From Gammaproteobacteria bacterium (GTDB taxonomy: Bacteria > Pseudomonadota > Gammaproteobacteria > Granulosicoccales > Granulosicoccaceae), in the NCBI GenBank assembly GCA_002746645.1, contig PDPU01000011.1, positions 1-36,289 of the forward strand: DNA of 36,289 nt. The letters are read 5' to 3'. Shown in pieces: positions 1 to 8,196 of the stretch. Below the pieces are notes generated by a model. The model ran no database searches, was not told the origin of the DNA, and saw nothing but the letters and a program-made list of their open reading frames with translations. Made by a program: the position numbers and the translations under genes. Positions within the stretch are counted from its first letter, which is position 1; every line of letters starts with the position of its first letter.

Positions 1-235
1 CATCGAAAAAGCAGGCCGACAGCCGGTGCGAGCGCACCGGCACGGGCAAGCTGCGTGATGCAGGATATCGGCGGCAACAATCGATGTGATCGAGGCGTAC
101 TGGAGCCTTGTCGGCACAAGTCGCCAGCGAAAACGAGTGTCGCAATCCGCAAGGCACTGTCACTGTCCTTTGCCGAATTGCTCCGATCGAATGGCCTGAA
201 ATCAGCTCAAGCGCCCGCGCTGTGAGCGATGCGGG
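1..235. other. Left edge, no assignable gene
   Basis: This is the stretch downstream of the long minus-strand run. One plus-strand frame is open from the window edge to a TGA at 223-225, about 74 codons, but no family is recognisable and the opposite strand is also fairly open, as expected in GC-rich DNA. The only clear structure is the perfect hairpin at 22-41, listed separately. It could hold the tail of a gene lying outside the window. Confidence 0.3.
22..41. repeat. Perfect 8-bp inverted repeat with 4-nt loop
   Basis: GCCGGTGC at 22-29 and GCACCGGC at 34-41 are perfect complements around a GAGC loop. Read on the minus strand, a short T run (the complement of positions 6-10) follows about 11 nt after the stem, which is too far for a textbook intrinsic terminator. 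It lies about 195 bp past the last minus-strand stop codon, so it could help end that transcript, or it could be an unrelated stem-loop. Confidence 0.5.
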
Positions 236-865
236 CTAATCCTCACCCACCCCCTCAAGCACCACGCTGGCCGCGATCGGCCTGCCGCCGAGCGTGAGTT
301 CGCTGTGATCGTTGGCATTGAGTGTGACACTGACACGGTGCGCACCGCTCGGCAACCAGGCGATGTGATACCAGTTGCCGTAGAGCCGCATGACCTTTCT
401 GCCGTCGATGTAGAGATGCGCGTGGCCTTCGCCGACGACCACGTCGGTGTTGACCTTTTCCGGTGCCATGCGGAAATTCTCGAGCAGGAGTTCGAGATTC
501 CATCCGGCGCTGGCGTCCTCGTGAACCTCGAGCGCGATGGCAGGTATTTCAGGCCAGTCGGCGACGTCGAGTGCCGCGTGTGCATGCACTGCCATTTCGG
601 CGTTTTTGGCCGCGCCCCCGGCCGCGCCCCCGGCTTCGGCCCCGGCCGTGCCTGCAGCCGCAGTCCCGCTTGCGTCCCTGCCGGTCTTCCCGCCTGCGTC
701 CGGCGGATTGCCGATCGTATCCTCTTCCGCGCCCTGCCGTGTCGGTTCGACCGCGTTGCCGTCAAACGACGACACCAGACGCTGCCCTGCCAGGAACAGG
801 GCGATGGCCAGGCCGGCAATGGCGGCCATGATGCCGATGCGTTTCAGGTTCCTGCCCTTGTGCAT
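236..865 (-). CDS. Membrane-anchored protein of unknown function
   Basis: The product is 209 residues and I do not recognise its family. A basic N-terminus (HKGRNLKR) precedes one hydrophobic segment at about residues 12-30, so it is probably inserted in the inner membrane with the remainder in the periplasm. An alanine/glycine-rich low-complexity linker covers about residues 60-90. The C-terminal 110 residues look like a compact beta domain and carry GEGHAHLYIDG near residue 145, followed by aromatic residues and a His/Asn/Asp patch (NANDHSE). The His-rich GEGHAH stretch could bind a metal, but that is inference. The ATG is preceded by an AGGGA ribosome site five bases away. It is the last gene of the minus-strand run, 38 bp after the preceding small membrane protein. 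Confidence 0.75.
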   Translation of the reverse strand: MHKGRNLKRIGIMAAIAGLAIALFLAGQRLVSSFDGNAVEPTRQGAEEDTIGNPPDAGGKTGRDASGTAAAGTAGAEAGGAAGGAAKNAEMAVHAHAALDVADWPEIPAIALEVHEDASAGWNLELLLENFRMAPEKVNTDVVVGEGHAHLYIDGRKVMRLYGNWYHIAWLPSGAHRVSVTLNANDHSELTLGGRPIAASVVLEGVGED

Positions 866-903
866 GTTGTCCCTGACGCGCTGTATCGTGTCGCTCGAAT
901 ACC

Positions 904-1335
904 TCAGTGGCAGATCATCGGCACGAAACGCTGCTCGATCCGCTCCACCGTCGGCAGTGCCGCCACCGAATCGATGGCGTTCGAATCCGGCCGCAGAAAG
1001 GCCATGGCAGCCACGTTCGGATACTGAAAGATCTCCACGCCGAGAATCTCGTCATTTTCCCGTACTGCCTGTTCGAGCGCGGCGTAGTCTGCATGATGCA
1101 CGAGGTAGGTGACCGGGCCGGCCCCGTCCGTCATCGTCAGGTACTGCTGTTCGCTCGTTTCCAGCCAGAGGGCCATGAGCGTATCGCGATGGCTGAAGGT
1201 GAATCCGATCAACCAGCCCGTGGCAAGGAACAGCGCCGTGGCCAGCAGCCACACCAACGGTTTTCCGATGGCACGACCGGCGCCGTCATCGATTTCGGTA
1301 TGAACATGGCCCGTCATGATTTCATGGTAGGCCAT
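904..1335 (-). CDS. Small single-span membrane protein of unknown function
   Basis: The product is 143 residues and its family is not recognised. A hydrophilic N-terminus is followed by one membrane span at about residues 28-47 (LVWLLATALFLATGWLIGF). The remaining C-terminal domain of about 95 residues is predicted to be periplasmic. That domain (TYLVHHADYAALEQAV and later ILGVEIFQYPNVAAMAF) has an alternating strand/helix feel like a small ferredoxin-fold domain, which is only an impression. It starts 7 bp after the pilZ stop, so translation is probably coupled. A second ATG six codons in is possible but has no better ribosome site. Together with the following gene it takes the place where tatD often sits after pilZ. 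Confidence 0.75.
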   Translation of the reverse strand: MAYHEIMTGHVHTEIDDGAGRAIGKPLVWLLATALFLATGWLIGFTFSHRDTLMALWLETSEQQYLTMTDGAGPVTYLVHHADYAALEQAVRENDEILGVEIFQYPNVAAMAFLRPDSNAIDSVAALPTVERIEQRFVPMICH

Positions 1336-1342
1336 TCGTGCT

Positions 1343-1690
1343 CTACATGGTATGTGTCAGGCGATCGCTCTTGAGAGTGGCGGCAAGGTGCTGCTCGATG
1401 TTCGACTTGGTGGCACCGTTGTCATCGTCGCTGAACTGGATGCCGATACCCTGCACCTTGTTGCCCTGTGCGCCCACCGGCGTCACCCAGACCACATTGC
1501 CCGGCACCGTGTGCAGGTGATCGTCATCCATGAGTTTCAACAGCAGGAACACTTCATCGCCCAGTTCGAACTGGCGCGCCGTGGGCACGAAGATGCCGCC
1601 ATTGGTCACGAAGGCCATGTAGGCCGAGTACAGCGCTCCGCGATCGGTGATCGAGAACGCGATGATGCCCTTGCGGGTTGATTCGGTCAT
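1343..1690 (-). CDS. pilZ: PilZ domain protein
   Basis: The product is 115 residues, the usual size of stand-alone PilZ proteins. The pattern matches the type IV pilus PilZ subgroup: an N-terminal strand region with LYSAYMAFVTNGGIFVPT, then FELGDEVFLLLKLMDD, then GNVVWVTPVG and GIGIQFSDDD. The classical c-di-GMP-binding RxxxR is not evident at the N-terminus, as is typical of pilus-assembly PilZ orthologues, which work through protein contacts (for example with PilB and FimX in Xanthomonas) rather than by binding c-di-GMP. Its ATG overlaps the holB stop by four bases (ATGA), so the two are translationally coupled. The holB-pilZ pairing is conserved in Pseudomonas and relatives. No pilus structural gene lies in this window. 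Confidence 0.88.
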   Translation of the reverse strand: MTESTRKGIIAFSITDRGALYSAYMAFVTNGGIFVPTARQFELGDEVFLLLKLMDDDHLHTVPGNVVWVTPVGAQGNKVQGIGIQFSDDDNGATKSNIEQHLAATLKSDRLTHTM

Positions 1691-2814
1691 GTTGCCGCCT
1701 GCCTGCTTGCCTGTCTGGTCTGGATACCGCTACGAATATCGGCAAAAAGCCCCTCAAGCACAGTCTGGGTTCGAAAACTCACACTGTCGGTGCGATGCAG
1801 TTCAAGAATCTGCTGATGAAGTGAGAACCAGTGCTCGATCTCGAGGATCGGGGCCGTCTCTGCCAGAAAGGAATCCACGGCAGGATTCGCGCCAGAAGCA
1901 CCACTTTGCTCTTGCAACAGCGACACGCGCGCTGCCTGCGCGCTCCAGGCGGCAAACTGGCGCAGGATTTCCTCGCGCGGGAGATCGGTCAGGGCGCTGA
2001 CGATACGACCGATGCTGCGCCGGTGCAGAAACAGGTCCAGCCAGGCTTCCTGCAACAGCGAGAAGTTCGCCAGTGCATCGCGAGCGCTGCGGCGAATGGC
2101 CGCGAAGGGGGCATCGGCACAGGCCTCGAGCAGATGCTCGGCAAGCGCTGCCTCGTCGATGCCCGGCTGCGCGAGCAACCAGTCACGGGCAACCCTGCCC
2201 TCACCCGGACGCAGCAACATGCGTTGACAGCGGCTGCGCACCGTTGCCGGCAAGCGTCCGAGCTGACTGGCGGTGAGAATCAGCACCGCTCCCTCTGCCG
2301 GCTCTTCGAGCGTCTTCAGCAGACTGTTGGCCGCATTCCGGTTCATGCGATCGGCCGCGGTCACGAGGGCCACCCGCCGACTCTGCGCGCCCGGTGTCAA
2401 CTGCAGCCACTCCATGAGCACCCGCACCGCATCGATGCGGATCGTCTCGCTCCTGCCTTCGGGCGCCAGCAGCGCCAGATCGGGATGTGTGCCGGCAGCC
2501 AGCTGGTGGCAGGCCGCGCATTGTCCACAGGCACCGAGAACGTCGGCGCCACCCGCATCCACCCGTTCAAGACACAGCAGGGCCTCTGCCAACCAGGCCG
2601 CGAAGGCACGCTTGCCGACACCGTCCACGCCAGTCAGCAGGAGCGCGTGCGGGAAACGATCATCAAGCTCGCGTTGCAGCAGCCTGCGGGCATCATCGAC
2701 CAGCCAGGGCGGCAAGGCCGCCAGACCACTGGCGCGCGGCGGCATGCCGAAGGCATCATTGAAGGGCAGTGGCCGCGCCTCGGCAGCATTGTCGCTGGAT
2801 CGCCCGCCCGCCAT
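1687..2814 (-). CDS. holB: DNA polymerase III delta-prime subunit
   Basis: This clamp-loader subunit helps load the beta clamp onto primed DNA. The 375-residue product shows a Walker-A-like TGVDGVGKRA at residues 61-70, a four-cysteine zinc module (C81, C96, C99, C102 within CGQCAACHQL) followed by the family's AGTHPDL, and an SRC motif (TVRSRCQR), the sensor found in clamp-loader subunits. The frame extends further upstream, but the ATG at 2814 is chosen because GAGAGG lies about ten bases before it, and the longer form would run into tmk. The chosen start leaves a 13-bp gap after tmk. The first 35 residues are longer than in E. coli and low in complexity. Order tmk-holB-pilZ supports the call. 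Confidence 0.93.
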   Translation of the reverse strand: MAGGRSSDNAAEARPLPFNDAFGMPPRASGLAALPPWLVDDARRLLQRELDDRFPHALLLTGVDGVGKRAFAAWLAEALLCLERVDAGGADVLGACGQCAACHQLAAGTHPDLALLAPEGRSETIRIDAVRVLMEWLQLTPGAQSRRVALVTAADRMNRNAANSLLKTLEEPAEGAVLILTASQLGRLPATVRSRCQRMLLRPGEGRVARDWLLAQPGIDEAALAEHLLEACADAPFAAIRRSARDALANFSLLQEAWLDLFLHRRSIGRIVSALTDLPREEILRQFAAWSAQAARVSLLQEQSGASGANPAVDSFLAETAPILEIEHWFSLHQQILELHRTDSVSFRTQTVLEGLFADIRSGIQTRQASRQAAT

Positions 2815-2827
2815 CGCCAGCAACCTC

Positions 2828-3520
2828 TCAGCGCTGCCCGGGGACCGTCGAAGCGCCGTTGCCCGGTCCGGGCAGCGCGTGGTCGTGCGTGCCCAGGCGG
2901 TCGTACAGCGCCGCCAGCGCCTCATTGATCGATGCCTGCACCTCGGTCAGCGAGCGACTGGCATCGATGACCACGACGCGTTCGGGTTCGGCCGCCGCAG
3001 CATCGAGATAGGCCTTGCGCGCACGCGCGAAGAAACCATCGTCTTCCCGCTCGATCTTGTCGGGGGCACTTCTCGCGCCCGCACGCTGCCGTCCCGCCGC
3101 CACCGGCATGTCGAGCAGCAGCGTGAGATCGGGTCGCCGCGTGACACCGGCGAGCCGATGCAGGTCGAGCACACGTTCGACGCCGAGTTCGCGCCCGGCG
3201 CCCTGGTAGGCAACGCTCGCATCGAGGTAGCGGTCGCAGAGCACCCAGCGACCGGCCGCCAGCGCCGGCTCGATGACCTGGGCCAGGTGTTCGACACGGG
3301 CGGCAGCCATCAGCAGCATTTCCGTCTCGGGTCTGAGGCTTACCTCCTGGTGCAGCATGAGCTCGCGCAGTTGTTCGCCCACGTCGGTGCCACCGGGTTC
3401 GCGTGTGGTAATGGCATCGATACCGGCCTCGGCAAGGCGACGCGCCGCATGGTCGCGGTTGGTGGTCTTGCCGACGCCTTCAAGCCCTTCGAACGTGATG
3501 AATGCGGCGCGACCGCTCAT
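2828..3520 (-). CDS. tmk: Thymidylate kinase
   Basis: Phosphorylates dTMP to dTDP in the cytoplasm. The product is 230 residues. The P-loop FEGLEGVGKTT lies at about residues 10-20, followed by TREPGGT and the nucleotide-binding CDRYLDAS with downstream YQGAGRELG. A basic LID region (RQRAGARS) and a DKIEREDDGFF stretch follow, as in the family. The start is set at the ATG at 3520 because the family begins only a few residues before the P-loop strand; an upstream extension of 19 codons is open but lacks family features. The ribosome site is weak. A 123-bp gap separates it from mltG, so a separate promoter is possible, although none is obvious. Confidence 0.94.
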   Translation of the reverse strand: MSGRAAFITFEGLEGVGKTTNRDHAARRLAEAGIDAITTREPGGTDVGEQLRELMLHQEVSLRPETEMLLMAAARVEHLAQVIEPALAAGRWVLCDRYLDASVAYQGAGRELGVERVLDLHRLAGVTRRPDLTLLLDMPVAAGRQRAGARSAPDKIEREDDGFFARARKAYLDAAAAEPERVVVIDASRSLTEVQASINEALAALYDRLGTHDHALPGPGNGASTVPGQR

Positions 3521-3643
3521 GACGGAACGATTTCCGATGGCTTCGGATTCACGCGGAAATGCCGCCGAACCGCGCACCCTGACACCACCACATGCTCATC
3601 ATTCGAGACCGTCACACGCGCAACCTCCAGGACCACCACGGGA

Positions 3644-4693
3644 TCATCGCCTGAGCTGGTACTTCCGCACCGCCACGTTGTGCTCTTCGAGCGTGTCCGA
3701 GAAATGATGCGAACCGTCGCCGCGCGACACGAAATACAGGGCCGTCGTCGCGGCCGGGTGCATGACTGCGTGTATGGCCTCGCGGCCTACCATGGCGATG
3801 GGCGTTGGCGGCAGGCCGGCACGGGTGTAGGTATTCCAGGGTGTGTCGGTAGTGAGATCGCTTCTGCGGATGTTGCCGGTGAAGGCGTCACCCATGCCGT
3901 AGATCACGGTGGGGTCGGTCTGCAGGCGCATGCCCTTCTTCAGACGCGAGATGAACACGCCGGCAATCAGTGGCCGTTCCGCAGGCACGGCGGTTTCCTT
4001 CTCGACGATGGAGGCAAGAATCAGGGCTTCGTACGGTGTTTCCAGAGGCAGGCCTTCGTCACGCCCTGACCATTCTTCTGCAAGCACGGCCTCGAGCAGG
4101 CGATTGGCGCGCCTGAGGTAGTCGGTCTCGCTGCTGTCCTTCGGGAAGGCATAGGTATCGGCATAGAACATGCCTTCGGGATGGGCCACATCCAGCCCGA
4201 GCTTCGTGACGAGTTCATCAGCCGATATCGACAGTTCCGGATTGGTCTTGTCGACCGATGGCTTGATGATCTCGACGCCGAGATCCTTCACGAGATGCTC
4301 TGCGCCCTGGAGGTCTTCGAGCATCTGCTTCCAGTTGCTGCCTTCGATGATGCTGGCGGAGTACTGCCGTGTCTGCCCCGTGTCGAGAACGTCGAAGAGT
4401 TCCGCGGGGGTCTGCGGGCCTTCGAAGACGTATTCACCTGCCTTGATGCGGGTGGCCGTCGGCTCGAGCCGCGTGAACAACCTGAACCAGTGCGGCTTGT
4501 CGAGCCAGCCGCGTGCTTCGAGTTCGCTGCCGACACGGCTCACCGTCCAGCCGCGCTCGACCACGAACTCCTCACCCGGGGCAATCGGCAGTGGTTCTTC
4601 GAGCCAGCGCTGGTAGTCGTTCCAGCCCCAATAGGCCGCACCCGCGCCCCCCAGCAGCACGATGACAAGGACGCCGAGCAGGAATCGGATCAC
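3644..4693 (-). CDS. mltG: Endolytic murein transglycosylase MltG
   Basis: Cleaves nascent glycan strands in the periplasm at the inner membrane and so sets chain length. The product is 349 residues, close to the 340 of E. coli. One N-terminal membrane span lies at about residues 4-22, then a LysM-like region (about 40-90, with [15 protein letters not shown]). The catalytic YceG core carries the signature [14 protein letters not shown] at about 227-240, which contains the active-site glutamate, and [15 protein letters not shown]. The start codon is GTG, and it overlaps the fabF stop by four bases, implying translational coupling. pabC, which commonly sits between fabF and mltG, is missing here. 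Confidence 0.93.
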   Translation of the reverse strand: MIRFLLGVLVIVLLGGAGAAYWGWNDYQRWLEEPLPIAPGEEFVVERGWTVSRVGSELEARGWLDKPHWFRLFTRLEPTATRIKAGEYVFEGPQTPAELFDVLDTGQTRQYSASIIEGSNWKQMLEDLQGAEHLVKDLGVEIIKPSVDKTNPELSISADELVTKLGLDVAHPEGMFYADTYAFPKDSSETDYLRRANRLLEAVLAEEWSGRDEGLPLETPYEALILASIVEKETAVPAERPLIAGVFISRLKKGMRLQTDPTVIYGMGDAFTGNIRRSDLTTDTPWNTYTRAGLPPTPIAMVGREAIHAVMHPAATTALYFVSRGDGSHHFSDTLEEHNVAVRKYQLRR

Positions 4694-5937
4694 ACGGGCT
4701 CCCGCGTGAAGATGACGGTGCCGTTGGTGCCACCGAAACCGAAGGAATTCGACATCACGGCATCAAGCTTCGCTTCACGTCTGACATTGGGTACGTAGTC
4801 GAGATCGCAACCCTCGCCGGGGTTGTCGAGATTGATGGTGGGCGGCACCACCTGATCACGCAGTGCAAGGATGCTCGCCACCGCTTCGATACCCCCGGCG
4901 GCGCCCAGCAGGTGTCCGGTCATGCTCTTGGTGGAACTCACGAGCACCGAGCCCGCGTGCGCGCCGAAGGTACTTTTCACTGCTTCGGTCTCGGCAAGAT
5001 CACCTGCCGGTGTGGAGGTGCCGTGGGCATTGATGTAGCCGATGTCTTCGGGGGCCAGACCTGCATTCCTGAGGGCCAGGTTCATGCAGCGCGAGGCGCC
5101 CTCGCCGTTCTCCGAAGGCTGCGTGATGTGGAAGGCATCGCCACTGCAACCGAAACCCGCGAGAATGGCATGGATGGTGGCACCGCGCGCACGCGCATGT
5201 TCGAGTTCCTCGAGCACCACGATGCCCGCGCCGTCGCCGAGTACGAAACCGTCACGATCACGATCCCAGGGGCGACTGGCAGATGCGGGATCGTCGTTGC
5301 GTGTCGACAGGGCGCGCGCCGCACCGAAACCGGCAAGACCCATGCGGCAGGTGGCCATTTCCGCACCGCCGGCGATCATGACGTCGGCATCGCCGTACTC
5401 GATGAGACGCCCGGCTTCGCCGATGTTGTGGGTGCCGGCAGCACAGGCCGTGACCGTGGAAAGGTTCGGCCCCTGATACCCGTACCTGATCGAGAGGTTG
5501 CCGCTGGTCATGTTGATGATCGTCGACGGCACGAAGAACGGGGAAACCCTGCGCGGCCCTTTTTCGAAGAGTACCTCGTGCTGCGTGCCGATGTTCGGCA
5601 AGCCTCCGATGCCCGAGCCGATCTGGATTCCGACGCGCGTCCGGTCGAGCGTGTTGCAGTCTTCGAGACCGGCATCGGCAATCGCCTGCGCGGCAGCGGC
5701 GATGCCGTAATGCACGAAGGTATCCATCTTGCGTGCTTCCTTGCGATCGAGATACTCGCCCACATCGAAGTTGCGCACCGACGCACTGAAGGTGGTGGCG
5801 CAACCCGTCGTGTCGAAGAAATCGATCGTGGCGGCACCGGACTTGCCGGCCAGAAGATTCTGCCAGCTCGTTTCCACATCGTTGCCCACCGGGCTGACCA
5901 TGCCGAGACCGGTTACTGCTACCACTCGCTTGCTCAC
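4690..5937 (-). CDS. fabF: 3-oxoacyl-ACP synthase II
   Basis: Condenses malonyl-ACP with growing acyl-ACP in type II fatty-acid elongation. The product is 415 residues, the normal length. The catalytic triad is complete: C165 in [11 protein letters not shown]305 in NAHGTSTP and H342 in [14 protein letters not shown], with the conserved lysine at 337. The C-terminal [11 protein letters not shown] is also intact. Translation starts at a GTG with AGGGAG just upstream. It follows acpP after 148 bp and overlaps mltG by four bases. FabF should act with the adjacent FabD, FabG and AcpP. The initiating enzyme FabH is not in this window. Confidence 0.96.
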   Translation of the reverse strand: MSKRVVAVTGLGMVSPVGNDVETSWQNLLAGKSGAATIDFFDTTGCATTFSASVRNFDVGEYLDRKEARKMDTFVHYGIAAAAQAIADAGLEDCNTLDRTRVGIQIGSGIGGLPNIGTQHEVLFEKGPRRVSPFFVPSTIINMTSGNLSIRYGYQGPNLSTVTACAAGTHNIGEAGRLIEYGDADVMIAGGAEMATCRMGLAGFGAARALSTRNDDPASASRPWDRDRDGFVLGDGAGIVVLEELEHARARGATIHAILAGFGCSGDAFHITQPSENGEGASRCMNLALRNAGLAPEDIGYINAHGTSTPAGDLAETEAVKSTFGAHAGSVLVSSTKSMTGHLLGAAGGIEAVASILALRDQVVPPTINLDNPGEGCDLDYVPNVRREAKLDAVMSNSFGFGGTNGTVIFTREPV

Positions 5938-6085
5938 TGCTCACTCCCTCGGGGCCTTCTGTAGGGCAGTGGCCCGAAAACGAAACAGGCCACGCGGCGC
6001 GCCTGCCGACACTGGACGACAGGTGCACAGGGCGCGGCCCGTGATGTGCGGGAGCAGCCGGAACCGTCCCGCGCCGGAACCAGGA

Positions 6086-6328
6086 TCAATCCTGGTCGAG
6101 ATTGGCGTTGACGTAGTCGATCGCCTGCTGAACCGTGGTGATCTTTTCGGCTTCCTCATCGGGAATTTCGCATTCGAATTCCTCTTCGAGGGCCATCACC
6201 AGTTCCACGGTGTCCAGCGAATCGGCGCCGAGATCCTCGACGAAAGACGCTTCGTTGTTGACCTGATCTTCGTTGACGCCGAGTTGCTCGACGACAATCT
6301 TCTTGACGCGTTCGTCAATACTGCTCAT
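6086..6328 (-). CDS. acpP: Acyl carrier protein
   Basis: Carries growing acyl chains on a phosphopantetheine arm. The product is 80 residues, highly acidic, with the attachment serine S37 in [11 protein letters not shown] and helix [17 protein letters not shown]. The frame is open further upstream, but the ATG at 6328 is clearly right: it matches the family start ([12 protein letters not shown]) and has a strong GGAGG ribosome site about eleven bases upstream. A separate promoter in the 121-bp gap after fabG, with a hairpin in the leader, would fit the high expression acpP usually needs. Position between fabG and fabF is the standard one. Confidence 0.97.
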   Translation of the reverse strand: MSSIDERVKKIVVEQLGVNEDQVNNEASFVEDLGADSLDTVELVMALEEEFECEIPDEEAEKITTVQQAIDYVNANLDQD

Positions 6329-6357
6329 GTTGGAATAAACCTCCGGGTAAGGGCCGA

Positions 6358-6374
6358 TCGGACTCACTGTCCGA
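6358..6374 (-). promoter_or_regulatory. Inverted repeat in the acpP leader
   Basis: TCGGAC and GTCCGA form a perfect 6-bp inverted repeat around a 5-nt loop. If the promoter at 6386-6416 is right, the repeat falls close to the 5' end of the acpP transcript. It could be an RNA stem protecting the mRNA or a regulator site just past the start of transcription. Neither use is shown. Confidence 0.4.
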
Positions 6375-6385
6375 CACTGTTGCCC

Positions 6386-6416
6386 ATTGTAGTGCCTCAG
6401 GGCGAGGAATTGGCAA
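6386..6416 (-). promoter_or_regulatory. Candidate sigma-70 promoter for acpP
   Basis: Read on the minus strand, TTGCCA (complement of 6411-6416) and TACAAT (complement of 6386-6391) each match the consensus at five of six positions. The spacer is 19 bp, longer than ideal. Transcription would begin near 6379, giving a leader of about 50 nt before the acpP start. Confidence 0.5.
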
Positions 6417-6449
6417 TATGGGCGCCAGCGATTACGAAAGCAAGGCGCA

Positions 6450-7199
6450 TCAGGGCATGTACATGCCACCATTGACATTGAGTGTCTGACCGGTCACATA
6501 GCGCGCGCCGGGAGACGCGAGATAGAGGCAGGCCGCGGCGATGTCCTCGGACCTGCCGAGGCAGCCAAGGGCGATTTCCTTCGCCAGCGCCGCGCGCTGC
6601 TCATCGGAGAGCGCACTGGTCATGTCCGATTCGATGAAGCCCGGCGCCACGGCGTTGACGGTGATGTTGCGGGCTCCGAGTTCGCGCGCCAGCGACTTGG
6701 TCAGGCCCAGAATGCCGGCCTTGGAGGCCGCATAGTTCACCTGACCGGCATTGCCGGTCAGGCCCACCACCGAGGTGATGTTGATGATGCGCCCGCCCCT
6801 CGCCTTCATCATGGGCTTCACCGCAAGACGACAGAGGCGATAGATGCTGGAGAGGTTGGTGGCAATGACATCGTCCCACTCGTCGTCCTTCATGCGCATG
6901 AACAGGTTGTCGCGCGTGATGCCGGCATTGTTGACCAGTACCGTCGGCGCGCCCACCGCGTTTTCCATGTCGCTCCAGAAGGTGTTGATGGAATCGACGT
7001 CGCATACGTCGAGTACACGTCCCTCGCCATGCACACCCGCAGCCGCAAAGCGCTCGGTGATTGCCGCGGCGCCCTTCTCGGAGGTGGCGGTACCGGTGAC
7101 GGTGGCTCCGGCAGCCGCAAAGGCGTCGGCAATGGCGGCACCGATGCCGCGACTGGCACCGGTGACGAGAACACGTTCGTCGGCGAATTCAGTGGTCAT
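6450..7199 (-). CDS. fabG: 3-oxoacyl-ACP reductase
   Basis: NADPH-dependent reduction of 3-oxoacyl-ACP, the first reductive step of each elongation cycle. The product is 249 residues, a short-chain dehydrogenase with the cofactor motif TGASRGIG at 13-20, VNNAG at about 89-93 and the catalytic residues S143, Y156 and K160 (YAASK). The C-terminus ends [15 protein letters not shown], typical of FabG. Its ATG overlaps the fabD stop by four bases (ATGA). The context between fabD and acpP makes FabG far more likely than another short-chain dehydrogenase. Confidence 0.96.
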   Translation of the reverse strand: MTTEFADERVLVTGASRGIGAAIADAFAAAGATVTGTATSEKGAAAITERFAAAGVHGEGRVLDVCDVDSINTFWSDMENAVGAPTVLVNNAGITRDNLFMRMKDDEWDDVIATNLSSIYRLCRLAVKPMMKARGGRIINITSVVGLTGNAGQVNYAASKAGILGLTKSLARELGARNITVNAVAPGFIESDMTSALSDEQRAALAKEIALGCLGRSEDIAAACLYLASPGARYVTGQTLNVNGGMYMP

Positions 7200-8143
7200 G
7201 ATGATCGAGATGTCAGTTCTGTCAGGGCCGCGGCCAGTGTTTCGGGAGAAAACACCGGCAAATGAGTCAGTGATCGGTCGATGCGCTTGCCGAGCCCGGC
7301 AAGGACCTTCCCGGGACCGGATTCGATGATGGTATCAACGCCGAAATCGTCACGCAGCACTTCCACGGTCCGCGCCCAGCGTACCGGGTTGTAGACGTGC
7401 TCGACAAGACTGGCCAACAGATCGCTGGCCGAGCTTGCGGCACGTGCGTCGGCGTTCTGCACCACCGGCACCTGTGCATCCTGCCAGGCAAGCGCCTGCA
7501 TTTCCACAGCCAGCGCCTCACCCGCCGGTCGCATGAGCGACGCGTGATTGGGGACACTCACGGGCAGCATCATGCCCTTGCGGGCACCGGCCTCGGTGGC
7601 GGCGGCGATCGTCTTCTCGAGCGCATCGACGTGACCGGAAATCACCACCTGACCCGGTGAATTGAAGTTGACGGCCTCGCTGACCCGCTCGCCCGTGATC
7701 GACTCGCAGATGGCCACGATCCTGTCGTCGTCAAGCCCGAGTATCGCCGCCATGCCGCCCTCGCCTTCGGGCACCGCCGTGGCCATGAGATCGGCGCGTT
7801 TCTGCACCAGTGCGAGCGCCTCGGCAAAACCGATGGCACCGGCGGCCACGAGGGCATTGAACTCGCCGAGGCTGTGACCGGCGAAGGCTGCCGGCGTCGG
7901 CAACCCATGCGCATCGAGCGCCCGCCAGACGGCATGGTTGGCCGTGAACATGAGCGGCTGCGTGGTGCGGGTATCGGCAAGCGCTGCGGCCGGTCCCGCC
8001 TGCGCCAGTGCCCAGAGATCACGTCCGAGAACGTCGGCAGCCTCGGCAAAGGTCTCGCCGACCACGGCCTCGGCCGCAGCGAGTTCTGCCAGCATGCCCA
8101 CGCTCTGCGAGCCCTGACCGGGAAAGACGACCGCAAATGTCAT
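7196..8143 (-). CDS. fabD: Malonyl-CoA:ACP transacylase
   Basis: Transfers malonyl from CoA to ACP, supplying the extender unit for FabF. The product is 315 residues. It opens with FVFPGQG-type motif (VVFPGQGSQSVGM), has the nucleophile S91 in AGHSLGEF, and has the catalytic histidine in VSVPNHASLM. The frame is open 40 codons upstream, but the ATG at 8143 matches the family start and is preceded by GAGG about 11 bases away. A short tandem repeat lies in the 53-bp gap to dapB. plsX and fabH, frequent upstream neighbours, are not present. Confidence 0.96.
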   Translation of the reverse strand: MTFAVVFPGQGSQSVGMLAELAAAEAVVGETFAEAADVLGRDLWALAQAGPAAALADTRTTQPLMFTANHAVWRALDAHGLPTPAAFAGHSLGEFNALVAAGAIGFAEALALVQKRADLMATAVPEGEGGMAAILGLDDDRIVAICESITGERVSEAVNFNSPGQVVISGHVDALEKTIAAATEAGARKGMMLPVSVPNHASLMRPAGEALAVEMQALAWQDAQVPVVQNADARAASSASDLLASLVEHVYNPVRWARTVEVLRDDFGVDTIIESGPGKVLAGLGKRIDRSLTHLPVFSPETLAAALTELTSRSS

Positions 8144-8163
8144 GTGTTTGTCTGCCTCGTTGT

Positions 8164-8191
8164 TGTTCGGAGTTGTTCGGAGTTGTCCGGA
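8164..8191. repeat. Short 10-bp tandem repeat between dapB and fabD
   Basis: TTGTTCGGAG is repeated twice without change at 8164-8183 and followed by a diverged partial copy ending in TCCGG. It sits 20-50 bp upstream of the fabD start. It may be slippage or a regulator site; nothing distinguishes these. Confidence 0.6.
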
Positions 8192-8196
8192 CGGCG

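Noticed and set aside
1..225. Plus-strand frame open from the left edge to TGA at 223
   Set aside because: Too short and unlike any family; the other strand is also open, so coding potential cannot be claimed.
2273..4069. Open frame of 598 codons on the plus strand
   Set aside because: It runs opposite holB, tmk and part of mltG and has biased, motif-free sequence.
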